Source of the DNA: Corylus avellana
Lineage: Eukaryota > Streptophyta > Magnoliopsida > Fagales > Betulaceae
Assembly (NCBI RefSeq): GCF_901000735.1
Contig: NC_081545.1
Coordinates: 29,045,513 to 29,109,512 of the forward strand
Direction of reading: 5' to 3'
Length of the DNA: 64,000 nt
In this document: in pieces, positions 21,516 through 34,700 of the stretch
How the letters are laid out: each line of letters begins with the position of its first letter
Position numbering within the stretch: position 1 is the stretch's first letter
Notes under the pieces: model-generated
The model's database searches: none
What the model saw: only the letters and a program-made list of their open reading frames with translations
What the model was told of the DNA's origin: nothing
Program-made: the position numbers and the translations under genes

Positions 21516-24328
21516 GGCTTAGGCTGCGGTTAACATAAAGGAAATGTTAATTAGATGTTTTTCTGATGTTCTCCTACTCTTAGGTAGATATAATTTTTTT
21601 AGAAAAAGCCAAAAATAAATTGACCCTTATTTCTCTCACTTGATGTTTAGAAAATAATATTCATTTAGAACCAGAATAATACCTGACATTTTCCTTAACA
21701 GTACCTCGGAAATTAAAACAGGGTCATCATCATGTTATTCCTTATCGTTCTAATGTTTATCATGATCATGACCTTTATAGTACTGAAGGGATTTGTGTAT
21801 ATCGCAATGGTGGGTGCATGCGTAGCAATCTTATGCCATTGATAGGCTAGCTGCTATTAACATGTCCAAAAAATTAGGTTTGAGAAATTACGACTTTTGC
21901 TCCTTAAAAGTTTCTATTAACTCTTTTTTAATTAATTTCATCATTTTTTTTAAGAAAATAAATTAAAGAGAGTCCAATTCAGGGACCTCCAACCAATTCT
22001 ACTTCCCTTTGAAATTCATTGATGTTGGAGGATGCAAGTTGCAACCCTACATCGAATTAACCAGTAAAAACTTAGAAGTGGAAGCCATTTACTTATACAT
22101 AACAAAATTTTTTTTAAAAAAAATAATGGTCAATAATATTTGTCTGCCACCTTATAGTTAATGGTTCTAAGAGTACCATGATACCTCTCTAGAGAATCGC
22201 TTAATTGGAAAAATATTTTCCAGATAAATGACGCACCTCTACATGAAATTGTTATCAAAACAGTGTGTGCAATAATATTTATACATGCTATTTAACATCA
22301 AGGAACTCATACGTACATAGTAGTTGTATCTACACAAAACTGTCCCTTTTCTTCTTAATTATGAGATGGATTTTTCTTGGAGCCATTTTATTATATATGG
22401 ATCTAACGATGTTCATGATATCATATTTTTTAAAAAATTTAAATAACTTAGCAACATATTTATCACGTGACATTATGTATACCGTTACATGCAATAAAAT
22501 AAAATTTTGACGATGTTATTTGGGTGATATTCTAAACGCAAAACACAAAATTTCCCACCATTTCTCTACATCTTCAAAGTAATAAATTTAAAATCGTGAA
22601 CAATATCTTCTGGCACCTTAATTTTGAGAGAGATCGATTGGCTCAACTATGCTGCAACTAGTAACATCCAATTTAAGTGGAAACTCCATAGAAAAATAAA
22701 TAAATAAAAATCTGTTCTGCTTTTTGGCCTTAGTTAATTATCTTATTATAACAAAACATTAATTCAAGTAGTGGGGGGATTTCAGAAAACTAAAATAAAA
22801 AGATAAAGATGTGATGAATGGTTGATTAAACCCAAATACTTGATATCTTGTTTGACTGAGTGAGGCAATAGAAGATCCTACCAAATCTCGCCGACCAATC
22901 TAGCTGCTAGACTTGCAAGATTTCATTATGAACAAGTCAAGTTTACCTTGGATTAGGGCATGTTTTTGGACAGATATTTTAGATAGTCGTACGTTGGCAT
23001 ATCTAATAAACTGGATTGAGTGGAAGAGAGACGGAAGTTACAGTCTTATAGGCATGCATGATGCGTCGGTTCCCATATATATCTCAATTAAGTGAATCAA
23101 CTCTTTTTTACTGCAGTTGTACGTTTTATGACTTGCTAGCTAGCTATATAGTAGTCATCAAAACATTTTTTGCTTTCTCTTTCTTTTTGTTTCATTGGAT
23201 TCAAAAGAATTTAATCTAAGATTTGATCCTATCCTGCCCGTACACGTGGCATCCTATTATTGTCGGCAGATTGCAGGACATGCATCCACACACCAAGAAC
23301 AAGCAAATATATATATAGAAACTGTATCCAACCGACACTAGCATGCTGGCTCAGAATCAATCTGAATTGCTAGTAATTTGAACATTATTATGGCATCTTT
23401 CGATCCACTTGTCCAGACAACCTAAAGGGATGGGTTTTATATATATCAACTCCTTCATATTATTTGTCTAAATTATTAGCAATTTACGATAATTATTGTA
23501 GATCCCAATGCACAGGGGTGTCCACTTGCCAAGAGGGCGGGGCAGGTTTATACGAGAATGATCCTAGATGGAATGCAAGTGTCAGCCTGATGGTGAAACG
23601 CATTACTTGGTAACTTTATTCTATAAAAATGACAGCCTTTCTTAAACTTAATCGTCAACTGGTTCTATAAAGTTGTGCGCATAGGATATGAGGTGAGTGC
23701 ATGGTGACCTCTGAGAGCAATGAGTATAGTTCCCAGTTGACATTACGATTGAATGACAAGTTGACAACGTTTTCAAATCCTTCAAAGTCAAAATCATCGA
23801 TTAACTACTTTCGAGTTTCAACTATGTATATCATGTATTTCCATAATATTGTCTACGTACAAAAATAGGAGCACTTCCCATGCAGTCTTTTTCATAATTT
23901 TCAACTTGCATGAACAAATTTTCTGGTAAGCAATCAATGCAAGGCTGCTAGTTATTTTTATCAGAAACATTGTATTGACACTTACAACGGTTAAATCCAT
24001 TTTTAGTCCATGAATATAGCCGTTGATGAGACAACATGAATGTCAAACATACATGTAAAGATTTTTTTTTTAAATGAGTGAGTTTGGTTATCAAATCAAT
24101 AACTTGTATTTATTTCATAAGTGATCCTAACGAGTGATGGTATAAGGAGGACTAGAGAGTCTTTTTAGAGTCCTCACAAACACGACATAGCTTTTAAAAT
24201 CATAATAGATCAAAATTCAATAACGACCATCTCAAATTTAATGTTGATTTTAACAGTCACATCACATTTGGGAGGATTCTAGCTAATCCTCCTTATATCA
24301 CCATTGAAAAGGAGAGGATCCCTAAGAA
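21516..24328. other. Intergenic, no gene recognised
   Basis: AT-rich sequence with open frames of 60-81 codons only, none resembling a family. No long direct or inverted repeats were noticed here by eye. Confidence 0.55.
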
Positions 24329-24336
24329 CTTATATC

Positions 24337-25242
24337 CAGTGGCAGAGAGAAGTGGGGGCGACGACCTGGGGGCGGTCGCCCTGGTAAAAAAAAATTAAAG
24401 TATTTTTCTGGCATGAATTGTTTACCAGCCCAGGTAACAAAATTTTGTTACCCAAAAAAAAAAAAAAGTGTCAAGAAATTTAATGTTTATTTATCAATAT
24501 TTGACATTTTCTTGTCATAATCCAAGTACCCAACCGAGTAAGTTGAAAGTAAAGTTTATAATTAAATCTATTAACGCCTTAATTTGTCTTGGTTATAATT
24601 TAAGCTTTTTAATTAAGATATATCTCTCATTTTCATCATTTTGTTTATCTTATTCTAAAACAATATTGTTATTTTTTTTTTGTTTGGTGTGTTTTATATA
24701 CTTTGGAATTTTGTCAAACATCAATGAGTTTCAGACGATTATTGCAAATCTTAGATTTATTCCTTTTATTAATTCATTTTAGGCTAATATATAGTTATTG
24801 GAATATGCTAATAATTTTATTATAATATCATTAGAGTATGAGAAGTAAACAATTATTAAAATAATACTTCGTAACAAAATGGAAGATGAATTTCTTGAAG
24901 ATATTTTACTTGTCTACATTGAAAGAGAAATTACTGAAAGCTTCGATTCAGATTTGATACTTGATTTTGTTTCTCTAAGACCGCATAAAATGCAATTTTA
25001 GGTACTTTGTATTTTGTATTTTCCTTTACTTTTGTACTAGTGCCTACATAGTAACTAATATATCAATTTAGCATATAAATATGCCTTTTGTGATAGATAT
25101 ATTGTGGTATAATTTTTTTTTTATTGTATTTACCATATTATAATAAAAATATAATATATAAAGAAAAAAAAAATTACTTTATCATTATATTTTATTATTT
25201 TATTGACACCCCTGGTAGAATGAACTCCTAGATCCGCCACTG
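24337..25242 (+). mobile_element. hAT element relic with 8-bp target duplication
   Basis: The left end CAGTGGCAGAGAG faces the right end, whose reverse complement is CAGTGGCGGATCTAGGA. The flanking 8-mers CTTATATC (24329-24336) and CTTATATT (25243-25250) match at 7 of 8. CAGTGGCGGA ends with an 8-bp duplication are typical of the plant hAT group whose transposases resemble ZMYM1/TTF-type proteins. The interior is deleted and AT-rich but still codes for the tail of such a transposase at 24873-25001. Confidence 0.82.
24873..25001 (+). pseudogene. hAT transposase C-terminal fragment
   Basis: About 42 in-frame codons beginning NKMEDEFLEDILLVYIER and ending at TAG (24999-25001) resemble the last residues of TTF/ZMYM1-type hAT transposases, where a conserved (R/N)KM.(D/N)E.L.D.L..YIE.(D/E)I pattern closes the hATC dimerisation domain. 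Nothing recognisable of the catalytic core precedes it; the 104-codon frame at 24468-24782 is hydrophobic and not part of the enzyme as far as I can see. The fragment cannot make a working transposase. Confidence 0.7.
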
Positions 25243-25250
25243 CTTATATT

Positions 25251-28200
25251 ACTTATATACATGTATATAGTTAAAATTGCACTTAAACCATGTGAGACAT
25301 AGGATCCTAATAGTAATGTGAGTATAGTAATTTTGGGGCGTCCAAGAGGCCGGTAAGGTGAAATATGCCAAGAGAGAGGAAAAAGGGTGGAGGGCGGAAG
25401 ATGATATATGGATCCTAGCGCTGCAGCGCTTTGTTTTTCTCTTATTTCTTTATAAATTCCCAAAGCTTATCGGGAATTTTGTGTTCTTTTTCTTTGGAAG
25501 GAGGGTGGGGGGAGGAAGTTGAAGAAAAGCCTAGCGAATAAGGTCTCCGAGTGAATTATTATTAAAGAAGACATTTGAAAAGGTGAACAATGCAGAAGAC
25601 TAATTTTATCTTCTTATTTTTTAAGGGAGTCGGCAATTCATTTAAAATCAAGACTAATCTTTTAAATGTAGGGAGTCATCTACCAAACCAATATAGAACT
25701 AGGAAATATTAAAATAAAAGATAGAATAGGAGAAGCAAAAGCAGCAAGGAAAGATAAAGATTTAAGATGGTTTGGTCTTAGATATCTAGGTCCACCGTTA
25801 CTAATGCCCACTAGGACTACACTTGTTTTTTTTTTTTTTTTTTTTCTAAAAATACAAGCTAAATTGATTAGACATTTAGTATATATTGAATTGTACATAA
25901 TTTGTTACAAATTGGTTAAAGGTGGCCAGAAATGATGGGCGATGGTGATCAGAGACGGTGGACGTACGGCTAGGCCAACAAAGGGATGATGGACTAGGTT
26001 GACGATGAGCTGCTAAACTAGGCTGGCGATGGGCTATTGAACTGGGCTAACAATGGGTGGCTAAACTAGGCCACTATGGAAGAAGGTGGCTAAAATGGCT
26101 AGTTACGATGGCCCGTGATAGAAGGTGGGGACCAGATGTGAAGCAAGTGAAAAGCTTAGGTGTTGTTTGGCAACCAAACCAAACGCTCCACGGCACTGTT
26201 TGCCGTCAGATTTCAGTAGTCCTCATCTGTAGGGTTGCGGCACAAGGCTCTAGGAATGAAAGTCTTCGACAAGCCATCTCCTGGTAGAGTGACAAAAAAG
26301 CTAGGTGTTGATTTTAGTTGGCAAAACATGAGGACAATATAAGAATTTCACTTGCTCTATTTTTTTCAAATTGGCCTTCATTTTTTTCCCTGCAGCCCAT
26401 CTCGCCAAGCCTCCGTACCTGATACATCTCGTCAACCGATATATGAACAGTGCAGCGAAAATCCTCTCGTTGTTGCCAAACAAATCTTTTAGGAGTGTGT
26501 GAGAGTGCATGTAGTATCATAATAACTTTTTTCGGCTCGCACAATGTAGATCAAGGCTTGTGGAACCTGTAGGTATTGTCTTTGTACCAATGCTTGATAG
26601 GAGGACTATATTATGTACGTTTATATTTATTGTATGTATAATGTGTTACAAAATGGTATATGTATAAGATAAAATGGGTGGTTGAGGAGTGCTAATAAAA
26701 GTAAGGAAGATGGTAAAAATTATGATTTGGTAGAAAAATTCTTTAGATTCCAACAGTCCAAACCCCTAAAAGAGTGGAACGAAGACACTTTGGATTATTA
26801 ATATAAGTAAAGCCTTGGTGGTAACAAACTCGAATTATTTATTTATTTCCATTAGGTGCTTATTAAGACAATCTTGGTTGCATGGTGTGGTTGGAGCACT
26901 CAAAAATTTGAAGTGGATAATCGTCGACACTGGTGCTGCTCCCTGTGGTGATGCAAGTGTCACACGTCAATGAAATGACAAACCATAACCCCGTACGACA
27001 AAATTCCATTTATGGATAAAATGGAAAGTGCTTTCCCGGAAACCCATAGAATTGATATGCTGGGGGAGGATGAGGATTGAGGCAAACAACAAAAATCTTC
27101 AACAGGGCTCACCACCATTTTCCAAGGGAAAATGGCCAAGTGGAAGGAGCACTTCCCATATTGAGCATGAGGAATATTGAGGATCTATCATCTATGAGAA
27201 ACTCTTTGTGGCTTCATCATGGGTTTTTGAGCACTAGGATTTATCCATTTGGGTATTGCATGTTTAAAATGGTCTCCATTCCTCAACACTGAACTTGTAC
27301 TTCTGCACCACCCAATACAGGTCAACCACGGATCCGCAAAGTGCTCTCCCATGCTCGCCATGCTTCTTCAAAGTTGCATTATGGGCGCAACTTGTCGGCA
27401 AGCTTTTTACATTTGGGTTACACCGTACGTCAACATCGAGCCGGCCGAGTTTTGGATTCACAGTAGAGCTAAGATTTGGATCTTCTTTTACGAAAGAATA
27501 GAAATGCAAGGGGATACTTCAACGACAAAAGAAAAAGATGCCGGCATTCACATCCTTCTCAATAAAAATTTAGCCAAAATATCTATTTTTTTTTTTTAGC
27601 TATCAACTTTTTTAAAGTACCTATATCTGGTTTAGCATTTTAACTATTAACTTTTAATATTTTATTTAAAAATTATTATTTTTTATTCTTTTTGTAGTTT
27701 TACGAGAGATGAGAGATAATCTTAAATAATTTTTAATTAGAGAAGAGATGATGAAATGATTTTTTTTATTAATAAAATTATACATTATTGAGCTATAGTG
27801 CTCAACCTCAACAAATTATTGGCTAGTTTGCTAAGCAGGATGGAGGGTGATTTTAACACTATGGCTCAACAAAATAGCCGCCAACAATATAGCCTTTCGG
27901 ATGTAAATGCTCTAGCATATTTATTCTAAAAGCTCGACCAAAGAATTTTGGGACTTCCACGAAAGCCGACATAAAAATCTGATTTGAATGTGGGAAAAAG
28001 GATGGAAGAGCTTTCAAGAGTAATTTTCAAGAAGATTGGATGACAGGTATTTTGAGTAAGCAGATAACACAATTTATTAGTGGTTTTCTAGCTGGAAACC
28101 ATGGTTGTTCTCGTATTTGAATTTGCTACGGCATATGGGAGCTTTATCTTATGCCGAAAGTTTGAAAAATAATCTGCCAAAAGTATGTGTGAATGTAACA

Positions 28201-28728
28201 ACCAAGATTATCAGCAAAAGGCCGTCTTTCTTTTTCAGATGAAAAATTGGAAACCAGGTTTATGTTTATTGTCAATCAACATATATAAATTGTTTGACGA
28301 AGGGCAGATCATTGTTTGGGCTTGGGCTTCAAAGTTGTACAATGTTTATCCGCCATCCACAGCATAAAATAGTTGCAGTGGGCTCTAAATGTACATAAGC
28401 CCTAAATATACTGGAGATTTCTTTCTTTCGACATTTGAATAAACTCATCAGCGAGCAAATTGTAAAGATCTAAACTCGACAACATTTGAATTGTCTATAC
28501 AAGAATCCTGACAGAAAAACAATATGTAAGTATTCTTATACCGCACAAAGATGCTTGCTTACAATTCCCTCCAGCTCAGCAGAGCAGATTTTTTTTTTTT
28601 TTTCCCTTTTTGGTTCACACCTAAACAACCTCATAACAGTCATGTGATAACTGAACCTCTAAGCACTTTGTCAGGATGTTAATTTGAACACAAGAAGTAA
28701 TTATGGTACAAAATTGCCCAAATCAGAG
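25251..28728. other. Intergenic plus 3' flank of the KH gene, no gene recognised
   Basis: Contains several open frames of 60-116 codons at 25.2-27.6 kb, overlapping each other on both strands, with no recognised family. 25920-26120 has repeated GGCTA/ATGGGC/AACTAGGC words that look like a degenerate short tandem repeat. 26800-27560 is somewhat more GC-rich and could be a decayed transposon or gene, but no motif supports this. The 3'UTR of the KH gene should lie in the last few hundred bases. Confidence 0.5.
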
Positions 28729-31700
28729 TTAGTACTGGTAACCTTGCTGTGCACTGATGTTGTGGTAGGTGCCTTGCGGTACACTAATGTTGGGGTAGGA
28801 TCCTTGCTGACCCATCAATTGGTAGGGGCTTTGCTGATAGGAGCCTTGATAGCTTTGCTGAGCATTCACGTTCTGGTAGGAGCCTTGCTGAGCATTCACG
28901 TTCTGGTAGGAGTTCTGCTGAGAGTTCATGTTTTGTCCAGCAGAAGCCGGGAAGGATTGAAGGATACTTTGTGATGAACTATAATGCTCGGAAGAACCCC
29001 GGATGTCAACGATGCATTCAGAGCCACCAGACTGAGAGTCTTGGAGCTTCATTCTTGCTCCCCCAACCTGAACAGAATAAATTTCTCAAGAAATTGGCAT
29101 ACAGAAGTTCTGAGTTTGATATTGTATGATTGTATCGCATTCCCCTTTTCCCCCCCTCTCCCACATTGATTAGAAAAAAATACAAATAAAAAAATATTGT
29201 ATCGCATTAAACAAGTTGAAAAGGAAGATGAATGACAAGAAGATTATACCAAAAATTTAAAATATATGGCAAATGAGGGCATTCCACAAAGGGTAAAATA
29301 TTCGGTTTTCATTTCTACAGCGATTGAAATTACTAGACTTAAAAATTTAGATGAAATGGAGCTGACATTATTAAACGAAACACACACACAACACATTGAA
29401 TCAGTAATGTCTTCAAGAGCCTAGGTGCAACGTACAAAATAAGGCTTGAGCCTGACTGAAGAACATGTTTTGAAGATGCAAAAAATAAAAAATAATAATA
29501 ATAATAAAAAATTCAAAGAAGCTTGAACAATAATGCAACTGTGCTGTATGAGATGATGTGATCAGCTCAAAATTTAACATAATATATGCTTATTCATATT
29601 TTTTTATATTCATATTGCAAGGACATGAAACAAAATTCAACCACGAAAGTATATGGCTTCATTATACATGTCAAATCTGAACTCGTCCATTGATTAGTAT
29701 TAGAAGGTTACAGAAACATGAAAGTAAAAAAAAGAGATAAAATAGCCAAAAAGGGTAAAGAGCAGAGCTAGGATTAGTAACAAGAAGGTGAGGATCTGTT
29801 TTGTACCACAAAAAGGTGAAATATATGTACCACAAAAAGGCTAATATCTAACGAAGACCACATTAATATATGACAAAGTGCGGCTAATATAATTAGTATA
29901 AAGTCCATCTACATAAATATAAATTAAAACAGGTACAAATACGTGTTTTTGTGCCTTGTAACCCTGAGGCGCTTCACAAGAAAGAGCACAGTATTGTGCA
30001 TAAGCTACGCCAAATTGTAAGTCATTTGCCATGATGCCCTAAGGCATACATGTGAGCAAATCTGAGCTTTTGAATTTTTAACAATGCTAGAGAGCAACAT
30101 AGATTAAAAGTTATATAAATATAACGGAAACATGAAATAATATCAACAATCCTCATCATGCAACAAAGTTGATCCAGAAGCATTACAAATAATAAGGGGG
30201 ACAAAACAAGGGCGAGGGTGGGAGGAAATGAATATAATCATTTTGGGGAAAATACATTTACCACCCCTTTGACACTTAAAACCAACAAACTTTAAAATGC
30301 GAAGCGTGACCCCCTTCAACTACCACCATATTACAAATTACACCCTCCATTAGCTTTTCTGCTTTTGGCATTAAAATAGGCAGAAAATGCCGCCCATGCA
30401 CCACACGCAAATTGTTTTTACTTGAAGTTCTCAAGATGCCCCTAAAAATTATTTTTGAAAAAAAAAAAAAAAAAAATTTAAGGGTACTTTGAAAAGTTAA
30501 AAGTCAAAAAAAGTCACACAAAGCGCACAAGAGGAATTTCCTATTCATTTTAATGTCAAATGCTAAAGTAGGGGGTGATTTATAATGGAGTGGTAGTTGG
30601 AGGGGAGTAAATATCACATTTTAAAGTTTGGTGACCTTTAAGTGCTAGAGGCGTGGTAGTTTTGGGGTGAAAGTGTATTTTCCTCTATCAATTTCTTTCC
30701 TTTATTCGTTTTTCCTCCATTAATTATAAAAAATAGGACACTCTGCAGTGTGGGGAGGAGAAAAAGATGCAGTAAATCAATAACCACACCAAGATTTCAG
30801 CCTCTCCAGACTCAGTTCCAAAAAGTATCTTCAAAACTAAAACCAAACCAAGGACCATCTAAATTTAGATTTTACGTGTGTTTGAAGTACAATCCACAAA
30901 ATTAAAATTAATTCTCAATCAAAGTTATATTCGTTTTACCAAATTTCTTCCCTTCTAGTAGACCATAAGGTTGCAGTAACATACCTCACCAACATTGGAA
31001 ATGTTCCTCCCTCCTGACCCAATAACAGAACTAACTGCATTGTTTGGAATCTTAACATCCAAAGCACTATTGACATTGGGGTATCTGGCACAAAAAAAAT
31101 AACCATCTCAATCACGGTAATTAATTGTGAAGTTTACATAAAGAAAGATTTGAATGGCACACTACCCAGTAGCAGCAGCGGTAACTGGATAGCTCTGAGG
31201 TTCATATTCATGTCCATCAACCTTCAAGAGCATCAACTTGAAATTAGTTATCATGGAAGGGCATTTATCATAGAAGTACCTTAATCAGTAATCAAATAAG
31301 AAGGGGAAATTTGCTCTTGAGTTAGGAACATGCAGTAGAACACAACAAATCAAATGTGGGTCCAATACAACAACTATTACAACTATGAACCTCACAAGAG
31401 CTAATATTAGAAACCAACTATATATTTTCTAGAATGTCTACGAACCAATAATATCATTAATGTTGATTTAATATAAGCCCAAGGATGCCATATCAGTAAT
31501 ACACCCAAGGGTGACAATCAGCCTGAATGAACCCATATACCTGGTAAACCAGAAACTTTTCACATGGGACTGGCACTAATTAAACTTAAATGACCTTCCA
31601 CAAACCCATTTAACTATCAATCAGGGGACAAATGGTACACATTAAGACATACTCAACAATAGATGGGGGCAGAAGTGGTGGAAGAGGGAGCGGTCGCGGG

Positions 31701-34700
31701 GTTGGCAGGATGGAACAGTGGCAAGAGCAACAGGTTGTTACAACAGAATGCCAAAAGGAAGTGACCTGCCTTAGTAAGAAGGAATAGCCTATGAGTGGTC
31801 TTTAAGTACAATACAACAATTCGATAAAGTATAAATTATACTCCATATCTAACCATTATGCCAGGATGCCTAGATTATTCACACCTATTATAGATTGGGA
31901 ATATTTTTATGTTATGATATTTATCTAAGTTACTATATTTTACTATTAAATTACCAACACTGGCCTTTCTTTAAAATGAATAAATAAATCAAATGACTTT
32001 CAGAATAAAAACGTTCACACAGTAGAGGATAAAAAGGTACCTTTAGGGGATCATATCTACCAGAGCTACCAGCTCCCATTGTGCCAGATGGTGGGAACCC
32101 TCCACCAGGCATGCTTCCTGCAGGACCAAATCCCCGGGCAGGGCCAACAGGAGCACCTTCTGCTCCAGCATTTGCGTCTCGCAGAGTTCTCACTCTGAGT
32201 CTTGAGGCAATCTCTGCCAATGCATCTTTAGCAACACCAAAGTTTCCAGATACCTGAATTATTCAAAGCATACGGATAAGTGTGGATGATTGCATGGCTC
32301 AAAAATTAGAACAGTCAGAAAACAGTAGTAACAATGGCATATTACAAAGAACGTATTAAAAAAACATGTTCTAACCCCCATCACCTGCACAAGCTCTTCA
32401 TCATCTGCTGCACACTTAGGCTTGTCATCCTTGGAGTAAACACGAATGTCTGCCTGGGTTCTCCTCCTCATCTCATTAATAACATGACCTCCTTGACCAA
32501 GAATGCAACCAACCTTACTTGACGGAACAAGAAGCCTAGTAATGATATTACCTTTTTCAGAGTATTCACTAACTTTATTCTGAAGCTGAAGAATTGCTTC
32601 AATGGTTTCTGATCTTGGATTCCAGAGAGCCTGAAACAACGTAAGTACAATGATCCACCACTAGTATATCGGCAGCAATAAAACCTCATTTGACACCAAT
32701 AATTGATACACAACAGGATGTCCATAAGAGTAATGCCTATGAACCATATGACGAGATGTAAGAGAGAGATTGTTGACGTGTAACAGAAAAGGCAGACCTC
32801 AAAAGCAGAGACCCGAATCACACGTTCATCTGACTCAGCTGATGCATCCTGGACGTGTATACTGGCCCCCGTCTCCTGTTGTAATTGTTTTACATTAGAA
32901 CCTCCCTTGCCAATCACCCCACCAATTTTCCCAGCTGAACACAAAATTTTCATAGAGAACTCGGCTGAAGCTTCAGCACCAGGTCCAGGAGGAATACCAT
33001 TGAAACCCCCTGGTGCAAATCTGGAATGCTGATTTCCATACCCCTCCATCCATGGCGTAGGCGGCATACCATGGGAACTAGAGTTCCGATGGGACCACAT
33101 TGGATTTCCAGGTGGAAGCATACTAGGCATGGGAGCTCCAGGAGGATGAAATCCTTGGCCTCCAAAAGGCATAGTGAAACTCAGAGGAGGTTTATCCTTG
33201 CGTGGATTCTGATGCAGCAGCGTTGATACTTCATAAAGTGCTCTCTTTGCCACATCTGGTTTTCCAGATATCTGCAATATACCTTCCAAAATTACAAATT
33301 GTAGGGAGTTCCAAGAAAAATCAGAATTGTCCAAAACAAATTTCCAAATATGATCATGTTCAGAAATTAGAAAAAAATAAATAATAATGAAGGCAAGAAT
33401 AGCACAAATTAAACATAGCTTTTGTAGTACATGAACAAGGAAAAGCACAAAAATTAGTTAGTATGAGATTAGCAAAGACAGCAGATAATCCCAATAACAG
33501 CGTCTTTGCATCCAGAAGACAATTTGTGGCAAAAAACTTCACTTCACAATGTTTGGATAGGTGCACATATCAATCATTTCAGAAGCACTAGCAATGACTT
33601 ACAGAGACAAAATCATACAGTGAACCAATAAAGGGAAAACTTATAAGTTAGATGCCAACATTCTATACTTCTTATCAAAAAACATTCTATACTTCTCAAA
33701 CATTCATTTTTCAGGGCAATCCTCTATATATTCTTGCCACTGAACCCACTCAAGCTTGGCCCGAACTTACATAATGCTCAGAATTATTAGTTGAAACCCT
33801 GCTTCAAAGTCAACACTAGATGAAGTCATCAACATTATATGCAACTAATTTTGGGTTCCCAAAAAAGAAATCCAAGACATTTACCAGATCAAACACTCTC
33901 AGAATGGACAAAATCGCACAAACTGGGGAGAACCAACCTCAATGTCACTACACCACATATTCAGTCACTGGAGATAATATGTTCAAAAATCAACAACCCA
34001 ATCAAGTAACATAGCCAACTCAGACTCCTCTAAAACCTTCAAATCTTGATGTGCAGGATGAAACAGCCTGAAACCATGATTCAACAGCCATGGAATGACT
34101 TGAGAAAAATTACCCACTTAGGAGTCCAAGACTAAGACTTTTAGCCTCCCCTAGTGAAGGAGGCCAAATCTAGTTAAGAAGTCCTTTTGGTCCTGTGTTA
34201 AGTACCCAAATCTTTAGACCTAAGATTTTTTTTTTTTTTTTATTTTTTTTTTTTTTATGACGGGAAACCCTCCAAGGCAGAGCTACTTCATGTACCTACT
34301 CCTGTTGAGCAAAGCCTGGACCCATGCAAAACCCTTAGAAGTTAGATTTAGTCTTAGGAAGTTTTTTTATTTAGGGCTAAGATTTGTTTAGTATGGGGTT
34401 CGGATTTATCTTTAGTAGGGATTTTCAATATAGGAAAAGAATTTAGATTATCTTTCTCATGATTGATGCATATTGGATAAAGATTTACAACATGATTTTG
34501 TTTATTGCACAGTATTGTAAGTCCTCTTCCTCCGCTCTTTCTTCTCCATCTTCTTTCTTTATTTTATGCACCTTGTCGATATGTAAGTACAACAATCAGT
34601 TTATAGGAATCCACTACTTTACACTGTAGAAACCATATTATAAAAAGCACAATACTTTTCCTATCAAAGTCAAATCCTAGAGACAAAGGCCAAAACTACA

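Noticed and set aside
26057..27599. Cluster of 60-116-codon frames as a possible gene
   Set aside because: Frames overlap on both strands, no splice-linked chain or known motif was found, and composition is not consistently coding.
28684..28974. 96-codon plus-strand frame with LVGALL repeats
   Set aside because: It is the antisense of the Gln/Asn/Tyr-rich repeats in the last KH exon.
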